A stretch of 64,000 nt of DNA, from positions 682,001 through 746,000 of the forward strand of contig NZ_CP026031.1 in assembly GCF_003726095.1 (NCBI RefSeq), given 5' to 3'. How positions within the stretch are numbered: the first letter of the stretch is position 1; each line of letters begins with the position of its first letter. Below are positions 52,301 through 61,628 of this stretch, piece by piece. A program made the translations under genes and the position numbers. The notes beneath the pieces were generated by a model, which saw nothing but the letters and a program-made list of their open reading frames with translations, had not been told where the DNA came from and did no database searches. The DNA comes from Niallia circulans. GTDB lineage: Bacteria > Bacillota > Bacilli > Bacillales > Cytobacillaceae.

Positions 52301-52967
52301 AGAAGCCCGAAAAAAGGTAAAGCTCATTAAATTAGCTATGGAAGAACTAGGAACTGTAAATCTTGGGGCCATAGAGGAATACGAGCGAATCTCGGAAAGA
52401 TACGAATTCCTTCTTGAACAAAAAACAGATTTAGAAGAAGCGAAGGATACTCTTTATCAAGTAATCGATGAAATGGATGAGGAAATGAAAAATCGATTTG
52501 AGCAGACTTTCGAAGGGATTAAAGCTCATTTTGAAACGGTATTCCAAAGCTTATTTGGCGGAGGAAGTGCCGATTTAGTCTTAACAAATCCAGAAGATCT
52601 TTTAAATACAGGAGTAGAGATCGTAGCCCAGCCGCCAGGGAAAAAACTTCAAAATCTAAGTCTTTTATCTGGTGGAGAAAGAGCACTAACAGCAATTGCT
52701 TTATTATTCTCTATTCTAAAAGTAAGACCAGTTCCTTTCTGTATTTTGGATGAGGTGGAAGCGGCATTGGATGAAGCAAATGTATTCCGATTTAGTTCCT
52801 ATTTAAAACGCTACAGCCATGAAACACAATTTATTGTCATTACTCATCGCAAAGGGACAATGGAAGAAGCAGATGTTCTTTATGGGGTAACTATGCAAGA
52901 GTCAGGTGTTTCAAAGCTAGTTTCCGTTCGATTGAGCGAAACAAAGGAATTAGTTGCAAATGGATAA
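49398..52967 (+). CDS. smc: Chromosome condensation ATPase SMC
   Basis: Core of bacterial condensin, with ScpA/ScpB. 1189 aa. Walker A GPNGSGKS at 31-38, two long coiled coils, a hinge domain (about 495-680, with GIRGAVAELM and GGSMTGGAMKQK), the signature LSGGERALTA and Walker B/D-loop CILDEVEAALDEAN near the C-terminus. In the standard place between rnc and ftsY. Confidence 0.97.
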   Translation: MFLKRLDVIGFKSFADRISVDFVPGVTAVVGPNGSGKSNITDAIRWVLGEQSAKSLRGSKMEDVIFSGSDSRKAVNFAEVTLTLENEDHFLPLDFHEVSVTRRVYRSGDSEFLINKQSCRLKDIIDLFMDSGLGREAFSIISQGKVEEILNSKAEDRRSIFEEAAGVLKYKTRKKKAEGKLVETQDNLNRVNDILHELESQVEPLKIQSSMAKEYLHHRENLESIEVALMVHDIEEAHERFEAISKQLETYKQEELKLSSMLQNKEAKMEEVKNEVAALDESIDDLQQVLLLVSEELEKLEGRKEVLKERKKNATQNRDQLEKSKVELQERVETLVLQKEEQQKLVHELQAESKAIEETLKANEKNLALFNENLEEKIEMLKSDYIEIVSNQAAAKNELNSVIQQLENHEKRTSQLDEENANFTNERMHIQEKKTKFMEKLKELSDELEKWSKQWQEKQSHFQGIEAKVQQVEKALYQSYQYAQQAKSRKEMLEELEDDYSGFFHGVKEVLKARGKSLQGIRGAVAELMQVPKEYSVSLEIALGGSMQHIVVETEQNGREAIAFLKKNGFGRATFLPMNVIKGKTLADSQLRLIQGHPSFIGVAADLINYDSQYREIIRSLLGNVVITKDLKGANEMAKILQYRSRFVTLEGEIVNPGGSMTGGAMKQKQASIITRKGELEELKKKIFEMDKTSLKLEEQLKKGKAALQAEESSIEEARLKVEDLRFQIQTWKDDLKEVEFEERAMNDKLSLYDRNKADSHQEQELLQQRRTVLQEKLEQQSKKLSELDKEIALVTEQKNKQTVSKESVVNTISDLRIQSAAKKEQLRHEKDKLAAIIQEHESTEEKWELVKEDLRLLSSEMSNSHSGEATLEEAAEQKLQEKQETIQLISLRREERLQKQMRLEELELETKEQRRLHRGIVQALKDEEVKLNRVDVELDTRLTNLREEYLLTYEGAKLDYPLTLEVEEARKKVKLIKLAMEELGTVNLGAIEEYERISERYEFLLEQKTDLEEAKDTLYQVIDEMDEEMKNRFEQTFEGIKAHFETVFQSLFGGGSADLVLTNPEDLLNTGVEIVAQPPGKKLQNLSLLSGGERALTAIALLFSILKVRPVPFCILDEVEAALDEANVFRFSSYLKRYSHETQFIVITHRKGTMEEADVLYGVTMQESGVSKLVSVRLSETKELVANG

Positions 52968-53137
52968 TTCTTTTATAGTTAGTTAGAAGCCTAATACGCT
53001 TTAAAAAACACTATTTCTTATTTCAATTCCGAGGCCTATTACTCTGTAAAGTTAAGGCCTTGGAAACTTTTAATGTTTACTTATAAAAAGTTTTTACATG
53101 TACATAACCATATTTTGTAACGAAAGAGGGGATAATA

Positions 53138-54127
53138 ATGAGCTTTTTTAAAAAGTTAAAAGAAAAAATGTCTCAGCAGACTACAACTGTAACGGAGAAG
53201 TTTAAAGAAGGTTTATCGAAAACGAGAAATAACTTTTCCGAAAAAGTGAATGAACTTGTGTCACGTTATCGAAAAGTAGATGAAGATTTTTTTGAAGAGC
53301 TGGAAGAAATTTTAATTGGAGCAGATGTTGGTTTCGAAACAGTTATGGAACTAATTGATGAGCTAAAAAAAGAAGTAAAAAGAAAAAACATCCAAGATCC
53401 AAAAGAAGTACAAGATGTAATTTCCGAAAAGCTAGTTGCTATTTATCAGAACGGGGAAGATCAATCCTCTACGATTAATATGCAAGCAGAAGGATTAACT
53501 GTGATCTTGTTTGTTGGCGTAAATGGAGTAGGGAAAACAACGACCATCGGTAAGCTTGCTCATAAGTATAAAGAAGAAGGAAAAAAAGTTTTGCTTGCTG
53601 CAGGCGATACCTTCCGTGCTGGAGCAATCGAACAGCTGGAGGTATGGGGAGAGCGCGTCGGTGTGGATGTCATTAAACATACAGAAGGCTCTGATCCAGC
53701 AGCAGTTATGTTTGATGCTGTACAGGCTGCTAAGTCTCGTCAAGCAGATATTCTTCTTTGTGATACAGCTGGAAGATTGCAGAATAAAGTCAATTTAATG
53801 AAGGAATTAGAAAAAGTAAAGCGAGTAATTGAACGAGAGGTCCCAGGTGCTCCGCACGAAGTTTTACTCGTGCTAGATGCAACTACTGGACAAAATGCAT
53901 TAGTGCAAGCTAAAACATTTAAAGAAACAACAAATGTAAGTGGCATTGTGCTAACAAAATTAGACGGAACAGCAAAGGGTGGAATTGTATTAGCAATCCG
54001 AAACGAATTACATATTCCAGTTAAATTTGTTGGTTTAGGTGAGAAAATGGACGATCTCCAAAGCTTCGATCCAGAAAAATATGTCTATGGTTTATTTTCA
54101 AACTTAGTAGAGCAAAGCGAAGAGTAA
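53138..54127 (+). CDS. ftsY: Signal recognition particle receptor FtsY
   Basis: A GTPase that docks SRP-ribosome complexes at the membrane. 329 aa with the short amphipathic N-terminus of Gram-positive forms. N domain followed by G domain: GVNGVGKTTT, the SRP insertion box GDTFRAGA, DTAGRLQ and TKLDGTAKGG. AGAGGGGAT ribosome site. In relatives ylxM-ffh follows; here a terminator and an accessory block do. Confidence 0.97.
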   Translation: MSFFKKLKEKMSQQTTTVTEKFKEGLSKTRNNFSEKVNELVSRYRKVDEDFFEELEEILIGADVGFETVMELIDELKKEVKRKNIQDPKEVQDVISEKLVAIYQNGEDQSSTINMQAEGLTVILFVGVNGVGKTTTIGKLAHKYKEEGKKVLLAAGDTFRAGAIEQLEVWGERVGVDVIKHTEGSDPAAVMFDAVQAAKSRQADILLCDTAGRLQNKVNLMKELEKVKRVIEREVPGAPHEVLLVLDATTGQNALVQAKTFKETTNVSGIVLTKLDGTAKGGIVLAIRNELHIPVKFVGLGEKMDDLQSFDPEKYVYGLFSNLVEQSEE

Positions 54128-54142
54128 CAGTGAGTAGCTTGG

Positions 54143-54180
54143 AAAGATGTCGTTAAGGAAGCTTTACGACATCTTTTTTT
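54143..54180 (+). terminator. Terminator after ftsY
   Basis: AAAGATGTCGT (54143-54153) pairs with ACGACATCTTT (54166-54176), then seven T. Confidence 0.92.
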
Positions 54181-54272
54181 GTAAATGAATGTTAAATTAT
54201 TGCAAAGACGTAATAAAAATAAGGATAAGAAGAATAATAAAAGTAATATCTTTTTTTTCGGAGGGAAAACGT

Positions 54273-54539
54273 TTGATTATTCAAAGCGTTGTTTTGCTTA
54301 TTCTTATTGGAGGCGTTGTCTTAACAGTAAAAGGCCATCTTGTTCAGCATCATGCTTATGCTCGACTAGGTGATTCCTTGCCAGCAAAAAAATTCACAGA
54401 AGCAGAAGGAGAAAATCTGCTCACGATAGAAGAAGAAAACCTATTTTTAAGCAGCTTATCAGGCCTGCGCATGAAAATAATTGGTGCAATTTTAATAGCG
54501 ATTCCATCCAGTATCCTTATCCTTTTTCATTTAAACTAG
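54273..54539 (+). CDS. Small two-TM membrane protein, unknown
   Basis: 88 aa from a TTG start seven bases after GGAGG; the in-frame ATG at 54189 would add a basic non-conserved segment without a ribosome site. TM helix about 4-20 (SVVLLILIGGVVLTV), a polar middle (GDSLPAKKFTEAEGENLL) and a second helix about 70-86. Not recognised. Followed by its own terminator, so it is a separate unit between ftsY and the MoxR operon. Confidence 0.6.
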   Translation: MIIQSVVLLILIGGVVLTVKGHLVQHHAYARLGDSLPAKKFTEAEGENLLTIEEENLFLSSLSGLRMKIIGAILIAIPSSILILFHLN

Positions 54540-54643
54540 CATATGTTCAAAGTTAGTTCAATTGCCTTTAAAGATTGAATGAAAGCGAAATGAATATTTT
54601 ACAAAAATACTAACACTGATAATTATAAAACAATATTAAACTC

Positions 54644-54677
54644 AAACTTCTGTTAAAAGGTTAACAGAAGTTTTTTT
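54644..54677 (+). terminator. Terminator before the MoxR-type operon
   Basis: A perfect 13-bp stem AAACTTCTGTTAA with its complement, AAGG loop, then a T-run to 54677. Confidence 0.93.
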
Positions 54678-54810
54678 ATGCTTCCAAAAAAATAGCTTCC
54701 AATACATAAAACAATTCTAACAGTCTCTTCGTCTAATGAAGGAGAGGCAAGTATTAAGTAATATCCAAAAAACATATGTATAAAATGCTCTAAATAGTGT
54801 AAAATTACAT

Positions 54811-54816
54811 TATAAT
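54811..54816 (+). promoter_or_regulatory. Candidate -10 of the MoxR-type operon
   Basis: TATAAT 86 bases upstream of the first gene. The -35 region is not convincing, which may mean activator control. The leader between (54817-54901) holds an unused AGGGAGGAAAC that is not followed by an ATG, GTG or TTG at good spacing. Confidence 0.35.
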
Positions 54817-54901
54817 ATTTTTGGTATTTACTGTAGGGAGGAAACCACTGCCAATCGTTAATTAATTAGAACCAAAAAATAGAAAATGGGGGAAACAAAG
54901 T

Positions 54902-57247
54902 TTGCGAAAAGTAAAAAAAGTGATAATTATATGTTTTATCTTGTTATTGGCCACTACTTTTATTGTCAAAGAAGCAAATGCCGCTTCTACTGACACCATA
55001 AAAATCACAACAGAGGCTGGATTTGCTGGTAAGGTAATGGATGGAAAAGGATTTCAATTAAAAATTATACTGGAAAATAGTGGAGAAGACTTTAAAGGAG
55101 ATTTATTAATTCCCTATTCTCCAAGCTATGAAGCGGGAGGACAAACATTAGTATCTGTCGATATACCGGCAAATAGTAAGAAGACCTATATGGCCACAAT
55201 CCCTGGGATTTCTTCTGATACAGACTATGCTAACAAAAAGATGAAATTATATCGCGGAAGTTGGCAGAATGGCGATGAAGTAACTTTTACTGGAGTAAAA
55301 GAAGTGAGGGTAAATCTTATCCCTGAACAGGCTTTAGGTATACTTACTGATCAATATGATAAATTTAAAGATTTAAGAAAGCTGCCTAGTAATTCCATTT
55401 ATACAACGGAAATGATCAAAGAAGAAATACCTGATCAGGCATTAGCGCTTGAAACAATAAGCTATCTGCTGGTTGATCAATTTTCACTGAGTGAATTAAC
55501 GGATGAGCAGCAGCAAGCAATAAAAAAATGGATTGAAAATGGAGGTATTTTGATTACTGGTGCACAACCAAATGGAAAGCAAGCATACGGTCAGTTAGAA
55601 ACATCGATGCCGCTAGCACTTGGCAAAAAAGAAGCTTTTTCCTTGGCGGTTCTAGACACAAAAAATAAACAGCAAGCGAAAATAGATGGTTATCAATCTA
55701 CCTTAATAGAAGGCGCAGAAGCAATTGTTTTACATAATGACCAGCCGATTATGGCGAAAAAGGAGCTCGGTGAAGGAAAAATTATACAAGCTTCCTTTTC
55801 ACTTAGTGATCCCAGTTTTCTTGGCTGGTCCGGATTTAATAGTTGGGTAGAAAAAATACTATTAGCTGAAAGTTCGCAGCATGCCAATAATTCTCAATAT
55901 AACAGTAACCCGATTGGTGATCTTTATAATAGTTTTGTGCAGGCAAATGAATATTTCGAGAGCTCTACTATATCCACAAGTATCTTATTAATTATTTTGG
56001 CAGGTTATTTGCTCGTTATTGTGCCGATTTTATACGTTGTGTTAAAAAGAATCGACAAACGAGAGCATGCTTGGTGGATTATTCCGAGCTTATCGATTCT
56101 TTTATCGATTGCAGTGTTCCTAACGGGTGCAAAGGATAAAATAAGAAATCCGCAATTTAATGAAATGGGTGTCTATCAATATAGCAATAACTATTTATCT
56201 GGATATCAAGCTACAACTCTTTTATCGAATAAATCTGGTGATTTTACGTTAATGTATGATAAAAATTTGTATACTCCTATTCCTTTTGCAGGATATGGAG
56301 AATTACAGATGAAGGCCGTTACCAAGGAAAAAGTAAAAAAGAATGAAATGATTTTTCCGGATGTAGAGTATTGGTCCAGTCGTACTATGTACGGCAAGTC
56401 CAGTATCCCGGTAGAAGGTGGATTCAGTCATAAGTTTGAAACAACAGAAAAAGAGATTACTGGTTCCATAACCAATCATTTTCCATATGCTTTCTCCAAC
56501 CTATTTATATGGTCGGGAACGGAAAAAATCGAATTAGGTTCGCTTGCTGCTGGAGAAACAAAAAAAATTAAGGTTTCTCGTAAGCATAAGTATTTTTCTA
56601 AACCATCTGATTCGAATCAAGGTTCCTATGTTTATGATTACAATGGAAATGATTTAAATGAATATAGAGAATTAGTTGCTTCAGGATTGGTGTTGAATAC
56701 GGAGTATTTTAAGACTGTGACAACTGGAGATCCATTATTAATTGGAATTACAAATGAGGATATCATTAAGGTTGGTTTAACAAGTGGAAAGGTAACAAAG
56801 AACAGCACTAATTTAATAATGGAGCCTCTTACAATAGCCAATAATTTTCCTGGGCCTTTTACCTTGAATGAAGGAGATATGTACCAGAAACTAGCAGTAA
56901 TTAAAGGAACTGTCTATAATCAGAATTTCCAAGAAAATGATTTTACGTTAGAAGATGGGGAGTATCTCTATACACTTGGAATTCCGAAATCTTATGAAGA
57001 TAGCTCGATTGCTTTTGAATCTATTACGATACAAGCAAGCGGAACTCCAGGTGTGAAATACAGTATTTATAATAAACGCACAGGAAATTATGAAGAAGTA
57101 AAAAATCTTTTCAAATTGGAGAAACAAAAGATTGCCGACTATTTGGATGGAAATAGGAAAATTACGCTGAAGGTGAATAAAGCAACAAATGGTGACCCAT
57201 ACATGCAATTGCCATCTGTTAAGGTGAAAGGAGAGATAAAAGAATGA
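54902..57247 (+). CDS. Exported membrane protein with GATase-like domain, first gene of MoxR/ABC operon
   Basis: 781 aa, TTG start after GGGGGAAA. A signal peptide with likely cleavage after ANA (residue 27), a beta domain (about 30-140), then a region resembling the class I glutamine-amidotransferase-like fold common in these clusters, with QQAIKKWIENGGILITGAQP and later LGEGKIIQASFSLSDPSF, but no catalytic Cys triad. Two TM helices at about 358-380 and 387-407, then a long C-terminal beta-rich part (about 410-781) that also appears extracytoplasmic. ATGA overlap with the ABC ATPase gene. Function unknown; probably the extracellular partner of the transporter. Confidence 0.8.
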   Translation: MRKVKKVIIICFILLLATTFIVKEANAASTDTIKITTEAGFAGKVMDGKGFQLKIILENSGEDFKGDLLIPYSPSYEAGGQTLVSVDIPANSKKTYMATIPGISSDTDYANKKMKLYRGSWQNGDEVTFTGVKEVRVNLIPEQALGILTDQYDKFKDLRKLPSNSIYTTEMIKEEIPDQALALETISYLLVDQFSLSELTDEQQQAIKKWIENGGILITGAQPNGKQAYGQLETSMPLALGKKEAFSLAVLDTKNKQQAKIDGYQSTLIEGAEAIVLHNDQPIMAKKELGEGKIIQASFSLSDPSFLGWSGFNSWVEKILLAESSQHANNSQYNSNPIGDLYNSFVQANEYFESSTISTSILLIILAGYLLVIVPILYVVLKRIDKREHAWWIIPSLSILLSIAVFLTGAKDKIRNPQFNEMGVYQYSNNYLSGYQATTLLSNKSGDFTLMYDKNLYTPIPFAGYGELQMKAVTKEKVKKNEMIFPDVEYWSSRTMYGKSSIPVEGGFSHKFETTEKEITGSITNHFPYAFSNLFIWSGTEKIELGSLAAGETKKIKVSRKHKYFSKPSDSNQGSYVYDYNGNDLNEYRELVASGLVLNTEYFKTVTTGDPLLIGITNEDIIKVGLTSGKVTKNSTNLIMEPLTIANNFPGPFTLNEGDMYQKLAVIKGTVYNQNFQENDFTLEDGEYLYTLGIPKSYEDSSIAFESITIQASGTPGVKYSIYNKRTGNYEEVKNLFKLEKQKIADYLDGNRKITLKVNKATNGDPYMQLPSVKVKGEIKE

Positions 57248-58176
57248 TAGAAATTAAAGGTCTTTCCAAGAAGTATGGAAAGTTTACAGCACTTGAACCA
57301 TTAGATTTACAGATTGAAGCAGGATGTGTGTTTGGGTTTGTCGGCCAGAACGGAGCTGGTAAATCTACGACCTTCTCTATTCTTGCTACTTTATTAGCAC
57401 CTACTTCTGGAACAGCAACGATAAATGGGGCTGATATTATTAAACAGCCGAAAGAGGTTAGAAAACAGTTAGGATATATGCCTGATTTCTTTGGTGTTTA
57501 TGATCAGTTAAAAGCAGAAGAATACTTAGATTTTTATGGTGCTAGCTATGGAATTTCAGCTGCGCAAAGAGAAAAGTTAATTCCGCAGCTGTTAGAGCTA
57601 GTAAATCTTTCTCATAAGCGAAAAGAATATGTTGATCTTTTATCGCGAGGAATGAAACAAAGACTTTGTCTTGCGAGAAGTTTAATCCATGATCCAGCAG
57701 TTCTTATTCTAGACGAGCCAGCATCTGGATTGGATCCACGGGCACGCATTGAAATGCGGGAGATTTTAAAAGAATTAAAGAATATGGGAAAGACTATTCT
57801 TATCTCTTCACATATCTTGCCAGAACTAGCAGAAATGTGTGATGTCATTGGAATTCTGGATCAAGGAAAATTAGTGGCACAAGGAACGGTTTCAGCTATT
57901 CAACAGCAATTACAGAGTGAAAAAATCATTAGTGTAAAAACATTTGATATACAAAAAACGATTGAATTTTTGGAGGAAAGTCCACGAATTTCAAAGATAG
58001 AAGTGCTGGAAGATGGCAAAGTAATTCAGTTCCTCTTTAAAGGTGGAGATAAAGCGCAGCAAGAATTATTAAAAACAGCGATTCAAAAAGAAATTCCGAT
58101 TATTAGTTTTTCAGAAATGGAGAGCAATTTAGAGGATGTCTTTATGGAGATTACAAAGGAGGTTGAATTCTCTTGA
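57244..58176 (+). CDS. ABC transporter ATP-binding protein
   Basis: 310 aa. Walker A GQNGAGKST, signature LSRGMKQRL (the usual second Gly-Gly is replaced by Arg-Gly), Walker B AVLILDEPASGLDP and the H-loop SSHIL. C-terminal extension typical of ABC-2 type exporters. Coupled to both neighbours (ATGA upstream, TTGA downstream), so it clearly works with the permease that follows. Confidence 0.94.
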   Translation: MIEIKGLSKKYGKFTALEPLDLQIEAGCVFGFVGQNGAGKSTTFSILATLLAPTSGTATINGADIIKQPKEVRKQLGYMPDFFGVYDQLKAEEYLDFYGASYGISAAQREKLIPQLLELVNLSHKRKEYVDLLSRGMKQRLCLARSLIHDPAVLILDEPASGLDPRARIEMREILKELKNMGKTILISSHILPELAEMCDVIGILDQGKLVAQGTVSAIQQQLQSEKIISVKTFDIQKTIEFLEESPRISKIEVLEDGKVIQFLFKGGDKAQQELLKTAIQKEIPIISFSEMESNLEDVFMEITKEVEFS

Positions 58177-59018
58177 AAGCTTATTTCATGAATCCAGTAT
58201 TAAATAAAGAGTTAAAGCTACGTTTTCGTTCAGGAAAAACATTTGTCGGAATTCTGTTTTATCTACTTGCGCTTACCTTGCTGATGGTTGCTTTAATGTA
58301 TGTACTCAGAACCTCGAGCCCAAATGGATTTTTTAAGCCGCAGGAGAGCCGCTTGATGTTTATGTTTTTGGCGTTTGTTCAATTAGGATTAGTTTTATTT
58401 ATTACACCAGGACTGACAGGTGGGGTGATTAGTAGTGAAAGGGAAAGACAAACCTTAAGTATTCTTTTAACAACCACTCAAAGCAGCTTTACGATTATTC
58501 TCGGCAAATTGCTTTCGTCCATTTCGTACTTAGTACTATTAATTTTAGCAAGTCTTCCGATATACAGTTTTGTGTTTTTATATGGGGGGATTTCGCCAAC
58601 GCAGTTAACACAAGTATTTTTCTTCAGTTTATTTACAATGCTTGTCATTGGCAGTTTCGGGGTTTTATTTTCAACCCTCATACGCAAAACAATTGTTAGT
58701 ATGGTGACAACCTATAGTGTTGCGTTATTTATTGTGGCTGGAACGGCAGTTATTTCTCTTATTCTTTTTCAAATAGCGAATATTCATGCTGCTTCGACTC
58801 CTGCAAAAGTACCTTCTGTATACTTTAGTGCCATGTTTAATCCTGGTATTGTGCTAGCAGATATATTTGAACCAACTGTTTCTGAACAAATTAAAGAATT
58901 GACAGGCATTAAGTTTCCGATTTGGGCTGCCCATCTTATTACTTATTGTATTGTGATTGCATTGTCATTAACAATTAGTGTTCGTAATTTACGTGCTAAT
59001 ATGAAAAAGGGAAGTTGA
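58173..59018 (+). CDS. ABC-2 type transporter permease
   Basis: 281 aa with six hydrophobic segments; the first pair are LFYLLALTLLMVALMYVL and MFMFLAFVQLGLVLFITPG, and the SSERERQTLSILLTT cytoplasmic helix is typical of ABC-2 permeases. TTG start overlapping the ATPase stop, with AAAGGAGG 13 bases before it. Confidence 0.92.
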   Translation: MKAYFMNPVLNKELKLRFRSGKTFVGILFYLLALTLLMVALMYVLRTSSPNGFFKPQESRLMFMFLAFVQLGLVLFITPGLTGGVISSERERQTLSILLTTTQSSFTIILGKLLSSISYLVLLILASLPIYSFVFLYGGISPTQLTQVFFFSLFTMLVIGSFGVLFSTLIRKTIVSMVTTYSVALFIVAGTAVISLILFQIANIHAASTPAKVPSVYFSAMFNPGIVLADIFEPTVSEQIKELTGIKFPIWAAHLITYCIVIALSLTISVRNLRANMKKGS

Positions 59019-59025
59019 TAAGTTT

Positions 59026-60609
59026 ATGGAAAATCTTCAGCAGTATAAGGAATTGCTCAAACCAGTAAGAAAATCTATTGCTAGAGAGTTGCTTGCAAAA
59101 GAGCTATGCCTATTACTAGCACTTTTAGGAGGAGGATTTCTCCTCCTTTCCATAATGGCGTATCTTTTTATTCTGCCTTTTTTGTTGTACTATCTCTTCG
59201 CGGTGTTTTGTGTTGGTGTTTCCATCTTTCTCATTCGCTTATGGAGAAAATGGCCAACAGAAAAACAAGCGGTAAAACTATATAATCAATTTGTTGCCGA
59301 TGATTATGCAACGACGGCCTTTTCCTATCTACATAGTGAAGGTGCGGTCGAACAAGTAGTTGTAAAACAAGCGATAGCGCAAATGACAGAGAAACAATTA
59401 GCTGTATTAAGCCGAAAGAAAAGATATATTTATCCGAAATTTATTCTTTCAGGAATGGTATGTTTCATCATTTGTCTACTGTTACAGTTTTTTCCATCAG
59501 CTAATATGGAAGCTGCCAAGAAAAAAGAGAATGAGATAAAAACGATCGCTAAAGCGGAAAAGGAATTAGAAAAAGCGATAAAAAAAGAAACAGATAAACA
59601 GGTGAGAAAAGAGCTAAAACAAATCCAAAAGCAATTAGAAAAGAAGGAAACGGTAGAAAAAACCTTTGCAGAATTGGAAAAACAAGCGAAAGAGCTTCAG
59701 CTGCAAAAGAGAAAGATCCAAGAGAAAAGCAAGGAACGCCAACAGATAGAATCGATGCTGAATGAGACTGGTTTGAAGTCTCTCTCTAAGGCTATCTCAG
59801 AGAAAGATAAGGAAGCAGTACAGAAGGAATTACAAAAAGCAAACGAACAATATAAACGATTAACAGATCAACAAAAAGATGCTCTCAATCAATTGACAGG
59901 TGCAAATAAGCAATTATCAGAAGAGCAGTTTCAACAGCTATTAAAGCAAATGGATGAATTGCTGAGTAATGAGGAATTGCTGCAACAATTAGAAACTGTG
60001 CAAACAGAACTTGCTCAGGTTGGGAAGAAGCTGGAGGATGAAAGTCTAGCAAATGGAATAACGATCCCTAAGTCTCGTACGGTTGCCAAAGGCTCCAGTA
60101 ATAATGATACAACTTCCTTAGGAGAGACAACTACCAGTGGTCAGCAAGGGAAGAATGATAAGGGCAATTCAACAAATGGAAATAATGATTCTTCCAGCTC
60201 AGGCAACGGTTCAGGCAATAGTAATGGATCAGGATCAGGCTCTGGAAATGGCTCTGATTCCAGTTCAGGTTCGGGTTCAGGTTCAGGCAATGGTGCTGGT
60301 GGATCAGGGAATGGGAATGGCTCAGGAGCTGGATTCGGAAGCGGTAGCAGAGAGTTATTAACAGTACCGGAAAAAGTGGTTGGAAAAGATAATGTCGAAG
60401 TGGATTCAGGTAAATTAGGCAATGGCAAGCAAGGTCAGATGACAGAAGGGGAGGGTCCAGTTTTAAAAGGGAATATTCGTCCGTATGAACAGGTATTTTC
60501 AGAATATGAAGCTTCTTACAGGGAAAGTACTTCAAGATATAAATTGCCAAATGACTTAGAAAATATTGTAAAGAACTATTTTACTGATATCAAACCAAAT
60601 GAAAAGTAG
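59026..60609 (+). CDS. Membrane coiled-coil protein with Gly/Ser-rich linker
   Basis: 527 aa, function unknown. Two TM helices at about 28-70, a third at about 138-156, then a Lys/Glu/Gln coiled coil (about 163-345). A low-complexity Gly/Ser/Asn tract (about 365-443) is encoded by a GGTTCAGG-like microrepeat. The C-terminal segment has the Y..S..RYKLP.....VKNYF end seen in large membrane proteins next to MoxR genes (DUF4175-like); that assignment is tentative. Between the permease and MoxR genes, 8-9 bases from each. Confidence 0.8.
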   Translation: MENLQQYKELLKPVRKSIARELLAKELCLLLALLGGGFLLLSIMAYLFILPFLLYYLFAVFCVGVSIFLIRLWRKWPTEKQAVKLYNQFVADDYATTAFSYLHSEGAVEQVVVKQAIAQMTEKQLAVLSRKKRYIYPKFILSGMVCFIICLLLQFFPSANMEAAKKKENEIKTIAKAEKELEKAIKKETDKQVRKELKQIQKQLEKKETVEKTFAELEKQAKELQLQKRKIQEKSKERQQIESMLNETGLKSLSKAISEKDKEAVQKELQKANEQYKRLTDQQKDALNQLTGANKQLSEEQFQQLLKQMDELLSNEELLQQLETVQTELAQVGKKLEDESLANGITIPKSRTVAKGSSNNDTTSLGETTTSGQQGKNDKGNSTNGNNDSSSSGNGSGNSNGSGSGSGNGSDSSSGSGSGSGNGAGGSGNGNGSGAGFGSGSRELLTVPEKVVGKDNVEVDSGKLGNGKQGQMTEGEGPVLKGNIRPYEQVFSEYEASYRESTSRYKLPNDLENIVKNYFTDIKPNEK

Positions 60610-60617
60610 GGGAAAAG

Positions 60618-61628
60618 ATGGAAAAAGAACTAGTGGAACAGGATTTTATCCAAGCAGAGGCTTTGCTTAAAAAGGTGAAAGAGGAGATTGGCAAATTCAT
60701 TGTCGGACAGGAAAAAATTACTGATGAGGTACTTTGGTGTATGCTGGCAGGTGGACATGTACTTTTAGAAGGGCTTCCAGGTCTTGGAAAGACGATGATG
60801 ATTCGAACTATTTCGGAAGTCTTGGACTTATCCTTCGCGCGAATTCAGTTTACGCCAGATTTAATGCCGGCAGATATTACTGGTACGATGGTGCTGCAGC
60901 CTGATAATAAAGGAAAACAACAATTTCATTTTCATGAAGGACCTTTATTTAAGCATATTGTTCTTGCAGATGAAATTAACCGTGCAACACCGAAAACGCA
61001 AAGTGCTTTATTGGAAGCGATGGGGGAGAAAACAGTCACCATTATGGGGGAAACGAAAAAATTAGCAGCGCCATTTTTTGTTTTGGCAACACAAAATCCC
61101 CTTGATATGGAGGGAACTTATCCATTGCCGGAAGCTCAGTTAGATCGGTTTCTATGTAAATTGCATGTTACTTATCCGTCAAAAGAAGAACTAAAAGCCA
61201 TTATTAAAAAGACTACTGGAACGGAGTCAACTGTATTAACGCGTGTTGCCTCTGTAGAGGATATTCTTCATTTACAAAGTCTTGTCAAACAAATTCTCGT
61301 TGCGGATGATATTTTAGACGTTGCTGTTAATATTGTTTCTGCCACTCATCCTGGTTCGGAGGATGCGACAGAATTAGGAAATAAGTATATTCAGGCAGGA
61401 AGTGGTCCGAGGGGACTGCAGTCCTTAGTAACCATGGCAAAAGCAAGAGCATTAGCTTCTGGAAGACTGCATGTCTCCATGGCAGATTTGCGTTATGCGG
61501 CACTACCAGTGTTTAGACATCGAATTTTGCTTAATTTTGAAGGGGAAATTGCGGGCGTTACGACTGATCAAATTATGGAAGATATTTTGGAAAAAACATT
61601 ACGCATTGAAGTAGGGAAGGGACGATGA
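60618..61628 (+). CDS. MoxR-family AAA+ ATPase
   Basis: 336 aa. MoxR ATPases act as chaperones that activate or insert cofactors in partner complexes, often with VWA proteins. Walker A EGLPGLGKT, Walker B VLADEINRATPKTQ, sensor ATQNPLD and an arginine finger region EAQLDRF. C-terminal AAA lid (about 250-336). Overlaps the DUF58 gene (ATGA), the classic MoxR-DUF58 pair. Confidence 0.95.
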   Translation: MEKELVEQDFIQAEALLKKVKEEIGKFIVGQEKITDEVLWCMLAGGHVLLEGLPGLGKTMMIRTISEVLDLSFARIQFTPDLMPADITGTMVLQPDNKGKQQFHFHEGPLFKHIVLADEINRATPKTQSALLEAMGEKTVTIMGETKKLAAPFFVLATQNPLDMEGTYPLPEAQLDRFLCKLHVTYPSKEELKAIIKKTTGTESTVLTRVASVEDILHLQSLVKQILVADDILDVAVNIVSATHPGSEDATELGNKYIQAGSGPRGLQSLVTMAKARALASGRLHVSMADLRYAALPVFRHRILLNFEGEIAGVTTDQIMEDILEKTLRIEVGKGR

